Shown here piece after piece: positions 8,532-16,913 of a DNA stretch of 64,000 nucleotides; the stretch's first letter is position 1; every line of letters begins with the position of its first letter. The notes beneath the pieces were generated by a model, which saw nothing but the letters and a program-made list of their open reading frames with translations, was not told where the DNA came from and did no database searches. The stretch comes from Chitinophaga sancti (GTDB lineage: Bacteria; Bacteroidota; Bacteroidia; Chitinophagales; Chitinophagaceae), in the NCBI RefSeq assembly GCF_034424315.1, contig NZ_CP139972.1, positions 4,278,001 to 4,342,000 on the forward strand, read 5' to 3'. The position numbers and the translations under genes are program-made.

Positions 8532-9155
8532 ATGAGCAAAGTTCTGTTATCCTTTGCGGCTGTCACCCTTCTCTTTTCCTGCACCTACATAGGAAAAGAG
8601 GTACCTATCAGTGAACAGGATCGTATTTTAGCTGATTCCCTGCATATTGAGCGAAGCGCTATATCCGATATCCGAACCCTCACTACAGCACCCTTTCATA
8701 TGCTGGGAGAAAATGCCGGGCTGGAGTTTGAATATCATCCAAAAGCGGAAAAATATGAGCGGATCCGTAAAAAGCTGCTGGCAGCGGGCTATTTCCTCTT
8801 TAAATCCGAAGAAAACTACGGCAATCTGCCTGACCAGTATGCATTGATCAAATCCAAAGATCAGTTTGACATCATTCAATTAAAATGCACCGCTGCGCCT
8901 AATTATGACATTTCTAATGACAGCCTGCTGATCAGACTGCATGATTGGCATAATCGTTATTCGCTTGAAATTCTCGGCGCAGGCAGCGATTGGTTCGAAG
9001 CCCGCATCGCCCATATTCCTGCGGCAGAACTCGATTCATTTGCCAGGGAGGTCCATGCTTTTTGCCCGGATATTGCGGAGGAAGGCGTTGGAAATGTGGA
9101 AGATCTGGTCCAGGAGCTGAAAGACTCGAAAACTTTGTATCTCTGGTGGGATTAA
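8532..9155 (+). CDS. Hypothetical lipoprotein
   Basis: The start is the ATG at 8532, which begins a lipoprotein signal peptide (VTLLFSC, Cys about residue 17); an upstream in-frame TTG at 8502 is less likely. The 207-residue product is mixed alpha/beta, rich in charged residues, with no family I recognise. Its C-terminal half (SLEILGAGSDWFEARIAH) may be a small alpha/beta domain. It stands alone between a divergent operon and secA. It is probably anchored to the inner or outer membrane on the periplasmic side. Confidence 0.75.
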   Translation: MSKVLLSFAAVTLLFSCTYIGKEVPISEQDRILADSLHIERSAISDIRTLTTAPFHMLGENAGLEFEYHPKAEKYERIRKKLLAAGYFLFKSEENYGNLPDQYALIKSKDQFDIIQLKCTAAPNYDISNDSLLIRLHDWHNRYSLEILGAGSDWFEARIAHIPAAELDSFAREVHAFCPDIAEEGVGNVEDLVQELKDSKTLYLWWD

Positions 9156-9373
9156 AATTTATTTTTTCCGGTTTAACTGTCATCCTACGGCATTACAGCA
9201 TAACTATGTGCAAATAATTCCTAATTTTACGGGCCTTGCCGGAAACCCGGATAGCTGACACCTTGTCACCGGTCGCTTTCCAAGCATAATATTTGGGTAA
9301 GGAAACGGAAAATGGAGCATAGGCATCCTATGGCCCTACAACTATTTTAACAATCATTCGTAATAAACTAGAC

Positions 9374-12300
9374 ATGTTAGGTTTTTTAACAAAACTTTTT
9401 GGCGGGCATAAATCGGAGCGAGATATCAACACGATCATGCCTGTGGTGAAAAAGATCAACGAGGAGTATGAAAAACTGCAATCCCTGCCTGTAGACCAGC
9501 TGCGTAACAAAACGCAGGATTTTCGCCAACGGATCAAAGCCCATTTGTCGAAGATTGACGGTGTAATTGCTGAGAAACAGACTGAGGCTGAACAGACTGA
9601 AGAGGTAACTGTAAAAGATACCATCTATCAGGAAGTGGACAAGCTGAAGAAAGACAGAGATAAACAAATTGAAGAAATACTGAAGGAAATATTGCCTGAA
9701 GCATTTGCAACTGTAAAAGCGGCTGCTTATCGCCTCACCAATAATCCAACCATTACTGCCACAGCTACTCAGCTGGACAGAGAACTGGCAGTAAGAAAAG
9801 ATTACCTGAGCATTGAAGGTGACAATGTGACGTGGAAAAATACATGGACTGCTGCTGGTAGCCAGGTAACCTGGAACATGGTACATTATGATGTACAGCT
9901 CATAGGTGGTATCGTACTCCACGAAGGTAAGATCTCCGAAATGGCAACAGGTGAAGGTAAAACCCTCGTATCTACCCTGCCTGCTTACCTGAATGCATTG
10001 GCTGGCGAAGGTGTTCACATTGTAACAGTGAACGATTACCTCGCTCGTCGTGACTCTGAGTGGAATGGTCCTCTCTTCGAATTCCTGGGTATCACCGTAG
10101 ATTGTATCGACAAGCACCAGCCTAATACCGCTGAACGTCGTGCAGCTTACCTGGCTGACATTACCTATGGTACCAACAATGAATTTGGTTTTGACTACCT
10201 CCGTGATAACATGGTGCATACACCAGACGAAATGGTGCAACGTAAGCACCACTTTGCCATGGTGGATGAAGTGGATAGCGTATTGGTGGATGACGCCCGT
10301 ACCCCTCTCATCATCTCCGGCCCTATCCCCCGTGGAGAAGAACAGGAGTTCCATACATTAAAACCTCGCATCGAACGTCTGATCAATGCGCAACGCCAGG
10401 CAACTAACCAGTTCCTGATCGAAGCTAAAAAACTGATCGCTGAAGGTAAAGATGACCCCAAAACAGGTGGTCTCGCCCTGATGCGTGCATGGCGCGGTTT
10501 ACCAAAAAGCGGTGCGCTGATCAAATACCTGAGCGAACCAGGTATCAAAGTATACTTACAGAAAGCGGAGAACTATTACCTCGCCGACCAACAGCGCGAA
10601 ATGCCAAAGGTTGATGAGGAACTGTACTTCAGCATCGATGAAAAAAATAATACCGTAGACCTGACAGATAAAGGTATTCACCTGATCACACAATCCGGTG
10701 AAGATCCAAACTTCTTCATCATGCCTGACGTAGGCTCTGAGATCGCTGAGATCGAAAAGCTGGAACTGAGCGCTGATGAAAAACTGCACCGTAAAGATGC
10801 CCTCCTGCAGGACTTCGCACAGAAATCTGATCGTATCCACTCCGTTCAGCAATTGCTGAAAGCATATACCCTCTTCGATAAAGATGTAGAGTATGTGGTA
10901 ATGGATGAAAAAGTGAAGATCGTAGATGAACAAACAGGTCGTATCCTGGATGGCCGTCGTTATTCCGATGGTTTACACCAGGCAATTGAAGCGAAAGAAA
11001 ACGTAAAAGTGGAAGCTGCTACGCAAACATTCGCAACAGTAACCCTGCAGAACTACTTCCGTATGTATCACAAGCTGGCTGGTATGACCGGTACAGCGGT
11101 GACAGAAGCGGGTGAGTTCTGGGAAATCTACAAACTGGATGTTGTTACCATTCCAACTAACCTCCCTATTACCCGTAAGGATAATGAGGACTTAGTATAT
11201 AAAACAAAGCGTGACAAATACAGGGCCGTAATCGACGAAGTGAAGAAACTGCAGGCAGAAGGACGCCCGGTACTGGTAGGTACTACCTCCGTAGAGGTGT
11301 CTGAGTTACTGAGCAAGTTGCTGACACTCGATAAAGTGCCTCACAATGTATTGAACGCAAAACAACACGCACGTGAAGCACAGATCGTAGCAGAAGCGGG
11401 GCTGAAAGGTGCTGTGACCATCGCTACCAACATGGCAGGTCGTGGTACGGATATCAAGCTCGGACCTGGTGTGAAAGATGCAGGTGGTCTGGCCATCATT
11501 GGTACAGAACGCCATGAAAGCCGTCGTGTAGACCGCCAGTTGCGTGGTCGTGCCGGTCGTCAGGGAGATCCCGGTACCTCTCAGTTCTTTGTATCCCTGG
11601 AAGATGACCTGATGCGTATGTTCGGTTCTGATCGTATCGCAGGTCTGATGGACCGTATGGGCTATAAAGAAGGAGAAGTGATCCAGCATAGCATGATCAC
11701 CCGTTCCATCGAAAGAGCACAGAAGAAAGTAGAAGAAAATAACTTCGGTATCCGTAAGCGTTTGCTGGAATACGATGACGTGATGAACAAACAACGTACA
11801 GTGATCTACGCTAAACGTAATCACGCCTTGTTTGGCGAACGCCTGGCGATCGATATCGACAACTCATTCTATGATGTAGCAGAAAGCATTGCAAATACAC
11901 ACAGGGAAACCGGTGACCTGGAAGCACTGAAACTGGATGCGATCCTCAATTTCGCGATCGATGTGGATGTTACCCAGGAAGAACTGACCAAGGGTGATGT
12001 TAATGCACTGGCATCTAAACTGTATCAAGCAGCAAAAGAGAACTACCATCGTAAAGTGCAGGATGTTGCGCAGAATACACTGCCAGTCATCAAGCAGATC
12101 TACGAAGAGCAGGGTCACCATATTGAGAATATCTCTATTCCATTTACTGATGGCAAGAGAGGTGTGAATGTACTGGCTAACCTGCAGAAAGTGGTAGACA
12201 CCAATGGTTACGAAACCATCAATTCCCTGGAGCGTAACATCACCCTGTCACTGATTGATGATGCGTGGAAAGAGCACCTGCGTGCAATGGATGACCTGAA

Positions 12301-12727
12301 ACAATCTGTACAGAGTGCGGTGTGGGAACAGAAAGATCCACTGTTAATTTACAAGTTCGAGGCTTTCAATCTCTTCAAAGAGGTGACTGCGGAGACAAGT
12401 AAGGAGATCGTATCTTTCCTGTGTAAATGTGGAATTCCGGTACAGGAAGATGGACGTGCACAACAGCAACAGCAGCAACAACAACAGCGTCAGCAGGCAC
12501 AGATCAGGGAGGCCAGAGAGCAGCAGCCGCGTACTGATATGAGCAAGCTGAGGGCAACACATCAGGATTTTGAGACGACGAATGGCCATGAGGCGCAGGA
12601 GTATGCTACAAATGCGGAGCCGGTGAAGCAGGATCCGGTGAAGGTGGGGCCTAAGGTTGGGAGAAATGATCCTTGCCCTTGTGGTAGTGGAAAGAAGTTT
12701 AAGAATTGTCATGGGAAGGATTTGTAG
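9374..12727 (+). CDS. secA: Preprotein translocase ATPase SecA
   Basis: The 1117-residue motor of the Sec translocon binds preproteins in the cytoplasm and drives them through SecYEG. Visible are Walker A (MATGEGKTLVSTLPAYLNAL), Walker B (MVDEVDSVLVDDARTPLIIS), the helicase motif RGTDIKLGPGV with GRAGRQGDPG, and a C-terminal zinc motif CPCGSGKKFKNCHG that binds SecB or phospholipid. The length matches the longer SecA of Bacteroidota. A polyglutamine tract (about residues 1032-1041) lies in the flexible linker before the tail. The 218-bp leader upstream holds no gene. Confidence 0.98.
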   Translation: MLGFLTKLFGGHKSERDINTIMPVVKKINEEYEKLQSLPVDQLRNKTQDFRQRIKAHLSKIDGVIAEKQTEAEQTEEVTVKDTIYQEVDKLKKDRDKQIEEILKEILPEAFATVKAAAYRLTNNPTITATATQLDRELAVRKDYLSIEGDNVTWKNTWTAAGSQVTWNMVHYDVQLIGGIVLHEGKISEMATGEGKTLVSTLPAYLNALAGEGVHIVTVNDYLARRDSEWNGPLFEFLGITVDCIDKHQPNTAERRAAYLADITYGTNNEFGFDYLRDNMVHTPDEMVQRKHHFAMVDEVDSVLVDDARTPLIISGPIPRGEEQEFHTLKPRIERLINAQRQATNQFLIEAKKLIAEGKDDPKTGGLALMRAWRGLPKSGALIKYLSEPGIKVYLQKAENYYLADQQREMPKVDEELYFSIDEKNNTVDLTDKGIHLITQSGEDPNFFIMPDVGSEIAEIEKLELSADEKLHRKDALLQDFAQKSDRIHSVQQLLKAYTLFDKDVEYVVMDEKVKIVDEQTGRILDGRRYSDGLHQAIEAKENVKVEAATQTFATVTLQNYFRMYHKLAGMTGTAVTEAGEFWEIYKLDVVTIPTNLPITRKDNEDLVYKTKRDKYRAVIDEVKKLQAEGRPVLVGTTSVEVSELLSKLLTLDKVPHNVLNAKQHAREAQIVAEAGLKGAVTIATNMAGRGTDIKLGPGVKDAGGLAIIGTERHESRRVDRQLRGRAGRQGDPGTSQFFVSLEDDLMRMFGSDRIAGLMDRMGYKEGEVIQHSMITRSIERAQKKVEENNFGIRKRLLEYDDVMNKQRTVIYAKRNHALFGERLAIDIDNSFYDVAESIANTHRETGDLEALKLDAILNFAIDVDVTQEELTKGDVNALASKLYQAAKENYHRKVQDVAQNTLPVIKQIYEEQGHHIENISIPFTDGKRGVNVLANLQKVVDTNGYETINSLERNITLSLIDDAWKEHLRAMDDLKQSVQSAVWEQKDPLLIYKFEAFNLFKEVTAETSKEIVSFLCKCGIPVQEDGRAQQQQQQQQQRQQAQIREAREQQPRTDMSKLRATHQDFETTNGHEAQEYATNAEPVKQDPVKVGPKVGRNDPCPCGSGKKFKNCHGKDL

Positions 12728-12748
12728 TCCTGACCTGATGAAAATAGT

Positions 12749-12783
12749 AAAGGGTGTCTCAGCGGAGGCACCCTTTGTTTTTT
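12749..12783 (+). terminator. secA terminator
   Basis: AAAGGGTG (12749-12756) pairs with CACCCTTT (12769-12776), with a CTC/GAG inner extension and a run of T after the stem. It lies 22 bp past the secA stop codon. Confidence 0.85.
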
Positions 12784-12820
12784 ATATAAAAAAGGATTTC
12801 GCAAGCTGGTTTAAAAGGGA

Positions 12821-13450
12821 TTACGCAGCAAGATCAAGAGCAGGTTTGAGGCGAGGACGGAAAAAAGCGAGGATATTATGGGGGTTACGAACGCAGATCT
12901 GGATATGGGTTTTTAGTTTTATTGCTGAACCAGGAAAAGCAGAAGCGCCTTCAAGAAAGGCATTTCGAACGGTGTCGAAGCTGGCAGTAAGTTCGAAGCC
13001 CAACTTTTGTCGTTCAAGTTCCCGACTCATGCTCATTCTCTTGTGCATATATTCAATTACTGCACAATCTAATTTTCTTAGCAGTTTGTCCTTATAAGGA
13101 TCTGATTTAACATCTTCGTTATAAAACATGATACCATGTTCCGCTATCATTTCCTCATAATACCCTACTAACCTTTTGGTGTGTTTTATATTCAGAAAAT
13201 CACAACAATTACCGGCGGCAATGTAAGCTCCCACCACTGCCGGTTGTTTAATTTTTCCTTGTCGATGCCTTTCCAGGGCCCATTTCCAGGCTCTATTTAG
13301 ATCATTTTCCCAGAAATACATTCCGTGGCCGAGCCAATCGTAAGGATTTTTATTAAAATGGAACTCTTTGGGAGAATTAATTAATTTCTGACAGGTTTCC
13401 TCATCACATCCATGGAAACCCAATATCAGCTGGTTTTTCATTTCGTACAT
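12821..13450 (-). CDS. Putative ADP-ribosyltransferase-like toxin
   Basis: I do not recognise a named family with certainty. The 209-residue protein starts with a strand and an HG pair (His13-Gly14), then has YDWLGHGMYFWEND (Tyr45), NRAWKWA, and a later CAVIEYMHKR (Glu). This spacing resembles the H-Y-E arrangement of PARP/DUF3990-like ADP-ribosyltransferase folds. The end has a conserved-looking CVRNPHNILAFFRPR. The 66-codon gene at 13459-13659 stops 8 bp before its start, a typical antitoxin-toxin spacing. A second in-frame ATG lies three codons in. The activity and the toxin role are inferred. Confidence 0.55.
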   Translation of the reverse strand: MYEMKNQLILGFHGCDEETCQKLINSPKEFHFNKNPYDWLGHGMYFWENDLNRAWKWALERHRQGKIKQPAVVGAYIAAGNCCDFLNIKHTKRLVGYYEEMIAEHGIMFYNEDVKSDPYKDKLLRKLDCAVIEYMHKRMSMSRELERQKLGFELTASFDTVRNAFLEGASAFPGSAIKLKTHIQICVRNPHNILAFFRPRLKPALDLAA

Positions 13451-13458
13451 AAAAGAAT

Positions 13459-13659
13459 CTATTGTTTTTTTAAAGATTTCAGATAACGACCTATTGGTTC
13501 AAACTCAGGAGTAACTACCCCATTTTCGTCAGTCCATCCCAAGCGGTGGAAATACTTTATCCTTTCCTCGGGTGTAAAGTTTTTAAATCTTTCCCGACCT
13601 AATCTTAAATCCTCATCTATTCTCCAAAGCTGGAAATCCGGATGAAAAATACTCATCAT
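13459..13659 (-). CDS. Small protein, possible antitoxin partner
   Basis: This 66-residue acidic/basic protein has FTPEERIKYFHRLGWTDENG in its middle and a Lys-rich end. No DNA-binding motif or signal peptide is obvious. Two consecutive ATG codons (13657-13659 and 13654-13656) are possible starts. It is the first gene of a two-gene minus-strand unit with the ADP-ribosyltransferase-like gene 8 bp downstream. Its length and position suggest an antitoxin or immunity protein, but the sequence alone does not prove it. Confidence 0.6.
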   Translation of the reverse strand: MMSIFHPDFQLWRIDEDLRLGRERFKNFTPEERIKYFHRLGWTDENGVVTPEFEPIGRYLKSLKKQ

Positions 13660-13817
13660 AACATTTTGTTTTAATTGTGAATAATAATTTACCCCACAAA
13701 AATAACCTCTATCCCCCTCCCAGCCTAGCTTTCCCTAATCCATTTTTGTTCATTCTGCATAAACTTTTTCTCACTTTAACCATTCCCGTTCATTCCTGAC
13801 AATCCTACAATTTTCCC

Positions 13818-13825
13818 TACCTTCG
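13818..13825 (+). promoter_or_regulatory. Candidate -7 element for deoC
   Basis: TACCTTCG followed by CACCC lies 20 bp before the deoC start. It fits the Bacteroidota TAnnTTTG element with one change. Related TACCTTYRC strings stand before three other genes here. No clear -33 TTG was seen. Confidence 0.45.
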
Positions 13826-13845
13826 CACCCGAAAACCACTTCACT

Positions 13846-14538
13846 ATGCAGCTGAACAAATACATCGACCACACGGTCCTCAAACCTACCACCACCCTCG
13901 AAGACATCAAAAACCTCTGCATGGAAGCCGTTGAATACGACTTCGCCGCAGTATGCGTTCCCCCTCCCTTCGTCAAGGTAGCCAAAACCTTCACCAGCAG
14001 CACCTCTACAAAAGTAGCCACCGTCATCGGCTTCCCCTTCGGCTACTCGGCCATCGAAGCCAAACTAGCCGAACTCGTCCTCGCCATCGTTGACGAAGCC
14101 GACGAAGTCGACATGGTTGCCAACCTCCTCGCCATCCGCAACAAAGACTGGGACTACATAGAAAAAGAAATCAATAATATCATGGCCGTGATCCGCAACC
14201 AACCTAAAAAGGTGGTCCTGAAAGTGATCATAGAAAGTGGCATATTATTGGAAGAAGAGATCATTAAGTGCTGCGAGATATATGCTAAATACGGCGTAGA
14301 CTATGTTAAAACATCCACCGGGTACGCCGAAAAAGGCGCCTCCGTGGAAGCTGTAAAACTGATGCGGGCCCATCTGCCACAAAATATTCAGATAAAAGCT
14401 TCAGGCGGAGTTCGTACATTTACCTTCGCCCAGGAGCTCATCGCTGCCGGCGCTACCAGGTTGGGAACTTCCAGCGGCGTAGCACTCATGAAAGAGGCTA
14501 AAGGGGAGGCTACTACTGGTGCCACAGGCGCATATTAA
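13846..14538 (+). CDS. deoC: Deoxyribose-phosphate aldolase
   Basis: The 230-residue cytoplasmic TIM-barrel enzyme cleaves 2-deoxyribose 5-phosphate to glyceraldehyde 3-phosphate and acetaldehyde in deoxynucleoside breakdown. The opening YIDHTVLKP, the DEVDMVANL segment, and the Schiff-base lysine in VDYVKTSTGY are all present, as is the phosphate-binding IKASGGVRT. The length is normal for the family. Thirty bp downstream begins the SPOR-domain gene, so the genes up to 16174 may share a transcript. Confidence 0.97.
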   Translation: MQLNKYIDHTVLKPTTTLEDIKNLCMEAVEYDFAAVCVPPPFVKVAKTFTSSTSTKVATVIGFPFGYSAIEAKLAELVLAIVDEADEVDMVANLLAIRNKDWDYIEKEINNIMAVIRNQPKKVVLKVIIESGILLEEEIIKCCEIYAKYGVDYVKTSTGYAEKGASVEAVKLMRAHLPQNIQIKASGGVRTFTFAQELIAAGATRLGTSSGVALMKEAKGEATTGATGAY

Positions 14539-14568
14539 CCATCACCCCAATCCTCTAAACAACTGAAC

Positions 14569-15015
14569 ATGAAACACATATTCATATTATTATCCGGATT
14601 ACTGATCGGAACTCTTGCTTCTGCTCAGGACAATACCCTGGCCACTGCCAATACAGGCGGTGTGAAAGTGGTAAAAGACAGCCGGCTCGACCTGCTGATC
14701 AAAAAACAGATCTATATCAATACCCTCGCTATCCGTAACCAACCAGGTTTTAGGGTACAGGTCATTTCTACCAACAAAAGAAATGAAGCGACCGACATGA
14801 AAGCGAAGGTGATGCAACTCTACCCTGACTTCCGTACTTACCTGGATTACCAGGCGCCTTATTTCAAGGTACGCGTAGGTGATTTCAAAAACAGGGATGA
14901 AGCTGCCGACCTGAGAGATAAATTATCTTCCAGCTTCACTGGCGGCGTATTCGTAGTGCCAGCCACTATTAATGTACAACCAGAGAAAGAAGCAGGGAAT
15001 GAAGAATCGTATTAA
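14569..15015 (+). CDS. Exported SPOR-domain protein
   Basis: The 148-residue protein has a signal peptide (residues 1-19, cleavage after ASA) and a C-terminal SPOR domain (about 60-135, with GFRVQVIST, YFKVRVGDF and the DEAADLRDKL helix). SPOR domains bind denuded peptidoglycan glycan strands, so a periplasmic cell-wall role is likely. It lies between deoC and an M20 peptidase gene that starts inside its last codons (17-bp overlap). Confidence 0.88.
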   Translation: MKHIFILLSGLLIGTLASAQDNTLATANTGGVKVVKDSRLDLLIKKQIYINTLAIRNQPGFRVQVISTNKRNEATDMKAKVMQLYPDFRTYLDYQAPYFKVRVGDFKNRDEAADLRDKLSSSFTGGVFVVPATINVQPEKEAGNEESY

Positions 15016-16174
15016 GGAACTCGCGCACAAATACGCGCCTGAGTTCATTGCTATCAGAAGACATATTCACGCAAATCCCGAACTGTCCTTCCAGGAATTC
15101 GAGACGTCAAAGTACATTCAGCAACAACTGGATACTTTCGGGGTAAAATATACTGCCGGTATAGCCGGCACCGGTATTGTTGCGATCATCGAAGGAAAAA
15201 ATCCTGCAAAAAAAGTCATCGCACTCCGTGCCGATATCGATGCCCTCCCCATTACCGAAGCAAACGATGTACCTTATAAATCATTGAATTCCGGTATTAT
15301 GCACGCCTGTGGGCATGATGTACATACCACCTGCGTACTGGGCGCTACCCGCATTCTCCAGGAGCTGAAAGATGAATTCGAAGGCACCATCAAGATCCTC
15401 TTCCAGCCCGGAGAAGAAAAACATCCTGGCGGAGCAAGTCTCATGATCAAAGATGGAGCACTGGAAAACCCACGCCCCGATGCAATTCTCGGTATGCACG
15501 TACAACCTTCTATGGAAGCCGGTTTACTGGGTTTTCGTGCAGGTCAGTACATGGCAAGCGCCGATGAGATTTATATCAATATCAAAGGCAAAGGCGGTCA
15601 CGCTGCCCAACCTCACCTCACTACAGATATTATTCTCGTGGCATCGCACCTGGTCGTAAGCTTACAACAGGTGATCAGCCGTAACAATAATCCTTTCTCT
15701 CCGTCCGTTCTCAGTATCTGCGCATTCAATGGCGGTTACACCACCAATGTAATTCCCAGCGAAGTGAAACTGATGGGCACATTCAGGGCTATGGATGAAA
15801 CCTGGCGCTTTAAGGCCCATGAGATCATCAAAAAACAGGCAACTGAATTAGCACACGCCATGGGAGCTGAGATCGAAATTGATATACTGGTAGGTTACCC
15901 CTGCCTGTATAACAATGAAGAAGTGACAGAACGCTCCAGAACACTGGCAGGAGAATATCTTGGACAGGAACATGTACAGGATACTGAAGTGAGAATGGGA
16001 GCTGAGGACTTCGCTTTTTATAGCCAGATTATCCCCGCTTGTTTCTTCCGCTTAGGAACAGGTAACGTTGCAAAAGGTATTACCTCCGGTGTACACACAC
16101 CTACATTTGATATCGATGAACGTGCCATTGAAACAGGCATAGGTACAATGGCTTATCTTGCTACACAAATCTGA
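14999..16174 (+). CDS. M20 family amidohydrolase/peptidase
   Basis: The ATG at 14999 follows a purine-rich AGCAGGGA and gives 391 residues; an upstream in-frame start at 14972 is less likely. The metal ligands of the M20 dimetal site are visible: MHACGHDVHTT, FQPGEEKHPGGA (Glu pair) and GAEDFAFYSQ near the C-terminus, with a lid domain between. Members hydrolyse N-acyl amino acids, hippurate or small peptides. No signal peptide is seen, so it acts in the cytoplasm. It overlaps the SPOR gene by 17 bp, indicating translational coupling. A terminator follows at 16244. Confidence 0.93.
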   Translation: MKNRIKELAHKYAPEFIAIRRHIHANPELSFQEFETSKYIQQQLDTFGVKYTAGIAGTGIVAIIEGKNPAKKVIALRADIDALPITEANDVPYKSLNSGIMHACGHDVHTTCVLGATRILQELKDEFEGTIKILFQPGEEKHPGGASLMIKDGALENPRPDAILGMHVQPSMEAGLLGFRAGQYMASADEIYINIKGKGGHAAQPHLTTDIILVASHLVVSLQQVISRNNNPFSPSVLSICAFNGGYTTNVIPSEVKLMGTFRAMDETWRFKAHEIIKKQATELAHAMGAEIEIDILVGYPCLYNNEEVTERSRTLAGEYLGQEHVQDTEVRMGAEDFAFYSQIIPACFFRLGTGNVAKGITSGVHTPTFDIDERAIETGIGTMAYLATQI

Positions 16175-16184
16175 TAAAATATGG

Positions 16185-16400
16185 AGGGGCTGACTTCTAT
16201 GTTGAAAAACAAGCCCCGAGAAAAAAAGTAAAAAAAACTTTTAGGCTGGTCTTTTTAGGCCAGCTTTTATTTTACCTATAAAAACAATCTTCTCTTAGCA
16301 GACATTGCTATGCAAGCTGCAAATTCTTGTATTATTCTCTATAGGAAGCCATATGCAAACTAAAAAGAGTGGTCTTGTAAATAAGCCACAGTCAGCCCCT
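16185..16400. repeat. Possible MITE or transposon remnant with 11-bp terminal repeats
   Basis: AGGGGCTGACT (16185-16195) is repeated exactly inverted at 16390-16400, bounding 216 bp with no gene. The left arm could also pair with a nearer AGCCCC (about 16212-16217). The interior holds the terminator at 16244-16275. Loss of transposase from a small IS or MITE origin is an inference. Confidence 0.4.
16244..16275 (+). terminator. Terminator downstream of the M20 peptidase gene
   Basis: GCTGGTC (16245-16251) pairs with GGCCAGC (16258-16264), including one G-T pair, around a TTTTTA loop and followed by TTTTATTTTA. It lies about 70 bp past the stop codon. Confidence 0.75.
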
Positions 16401-16434
16401 ATCAACATGGCTTTATTTATATCAAAATCAAATC

Positions 16435-16797
16435 TTAGTTTCTTTTAAATTGCACTAGTTTTAACATAGCAATTTCATCTAACCTCAATCCTATCATACT
16501 ATCTGCTTTAATACTGAAATTCCTCAGCGTTACATCCTGTAGATAAACACTTCCATACATTCCTAACTGCACATTCATATTGTCGAAATTTCCCATGTTA
16601 CGGGTCACTATTTTATTCTGTTGTCCTCCATTATAAGTAAAATTGTCAATTTCCAATGCTGACATTTCCACACAACAGTTATTAGCAGCAACCACTTCCA
16701 ATGACGGTTGTTTTAAGGCAATAATATCCACCTTCAAACTATCTTTCGCTAATCTGATGTATTGAACAGACTGACAATAAACGGTGATATCTTTCCT
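16435..16797 (-). pseudogene. C-terminal remnant of a beta-structured (GIN-like) protein
   Basis: The open frame runs from a stop at 16798 to a stop at 16435 with no ATG; the only early start is a TTG at 16737. The about 120 residues (MSALEIDNFTYNGGQ, LQDVTLRNFSIKADS) resemble the right-handed beta stack of DUF2807/GIN-type proteins. An N-terminal signal peptide and first half are missing, so I take it as a truncated gene. It could also be a short gene using TTG. Confidence 0.45.
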
Positions 16798-16875
16798 CTA
16801 CCCACAACCCCTCCCCTAAATTGTTAAAAAAATATTTGTAGCGACTTTTCTACACATTAAGAATTTTTAATAAAT

Positions 16876-16883
16876 TATATTTG
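16876..16883 (+). promoter_or_regulatory. -7 promoter element, TATATTTG
   Basis: An exact match to the Bacteroidota -7 consensus TAnnTTTG lies 30 bp before the ATG at 16914. It would give a short leader of about 25 nt. The -33 region is AT-rich without an obvious TTG. Confidence 0.55.
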
Positions 16884-16913
16884 CCAACGTGGTTTAAATT
16901 AAAAATAATCCCT

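Noticed and set aside
9156..9373. Riboswitch or SecM-like leader before secA
   Set aside because: Some small hairpins exist, but no arrest-peptide frame or conserved aptamer was recognised.
9386..10354. 322-codon frame opposite secA
   Set aside because: It is the antisense shadow of secA and has no protein-like features.
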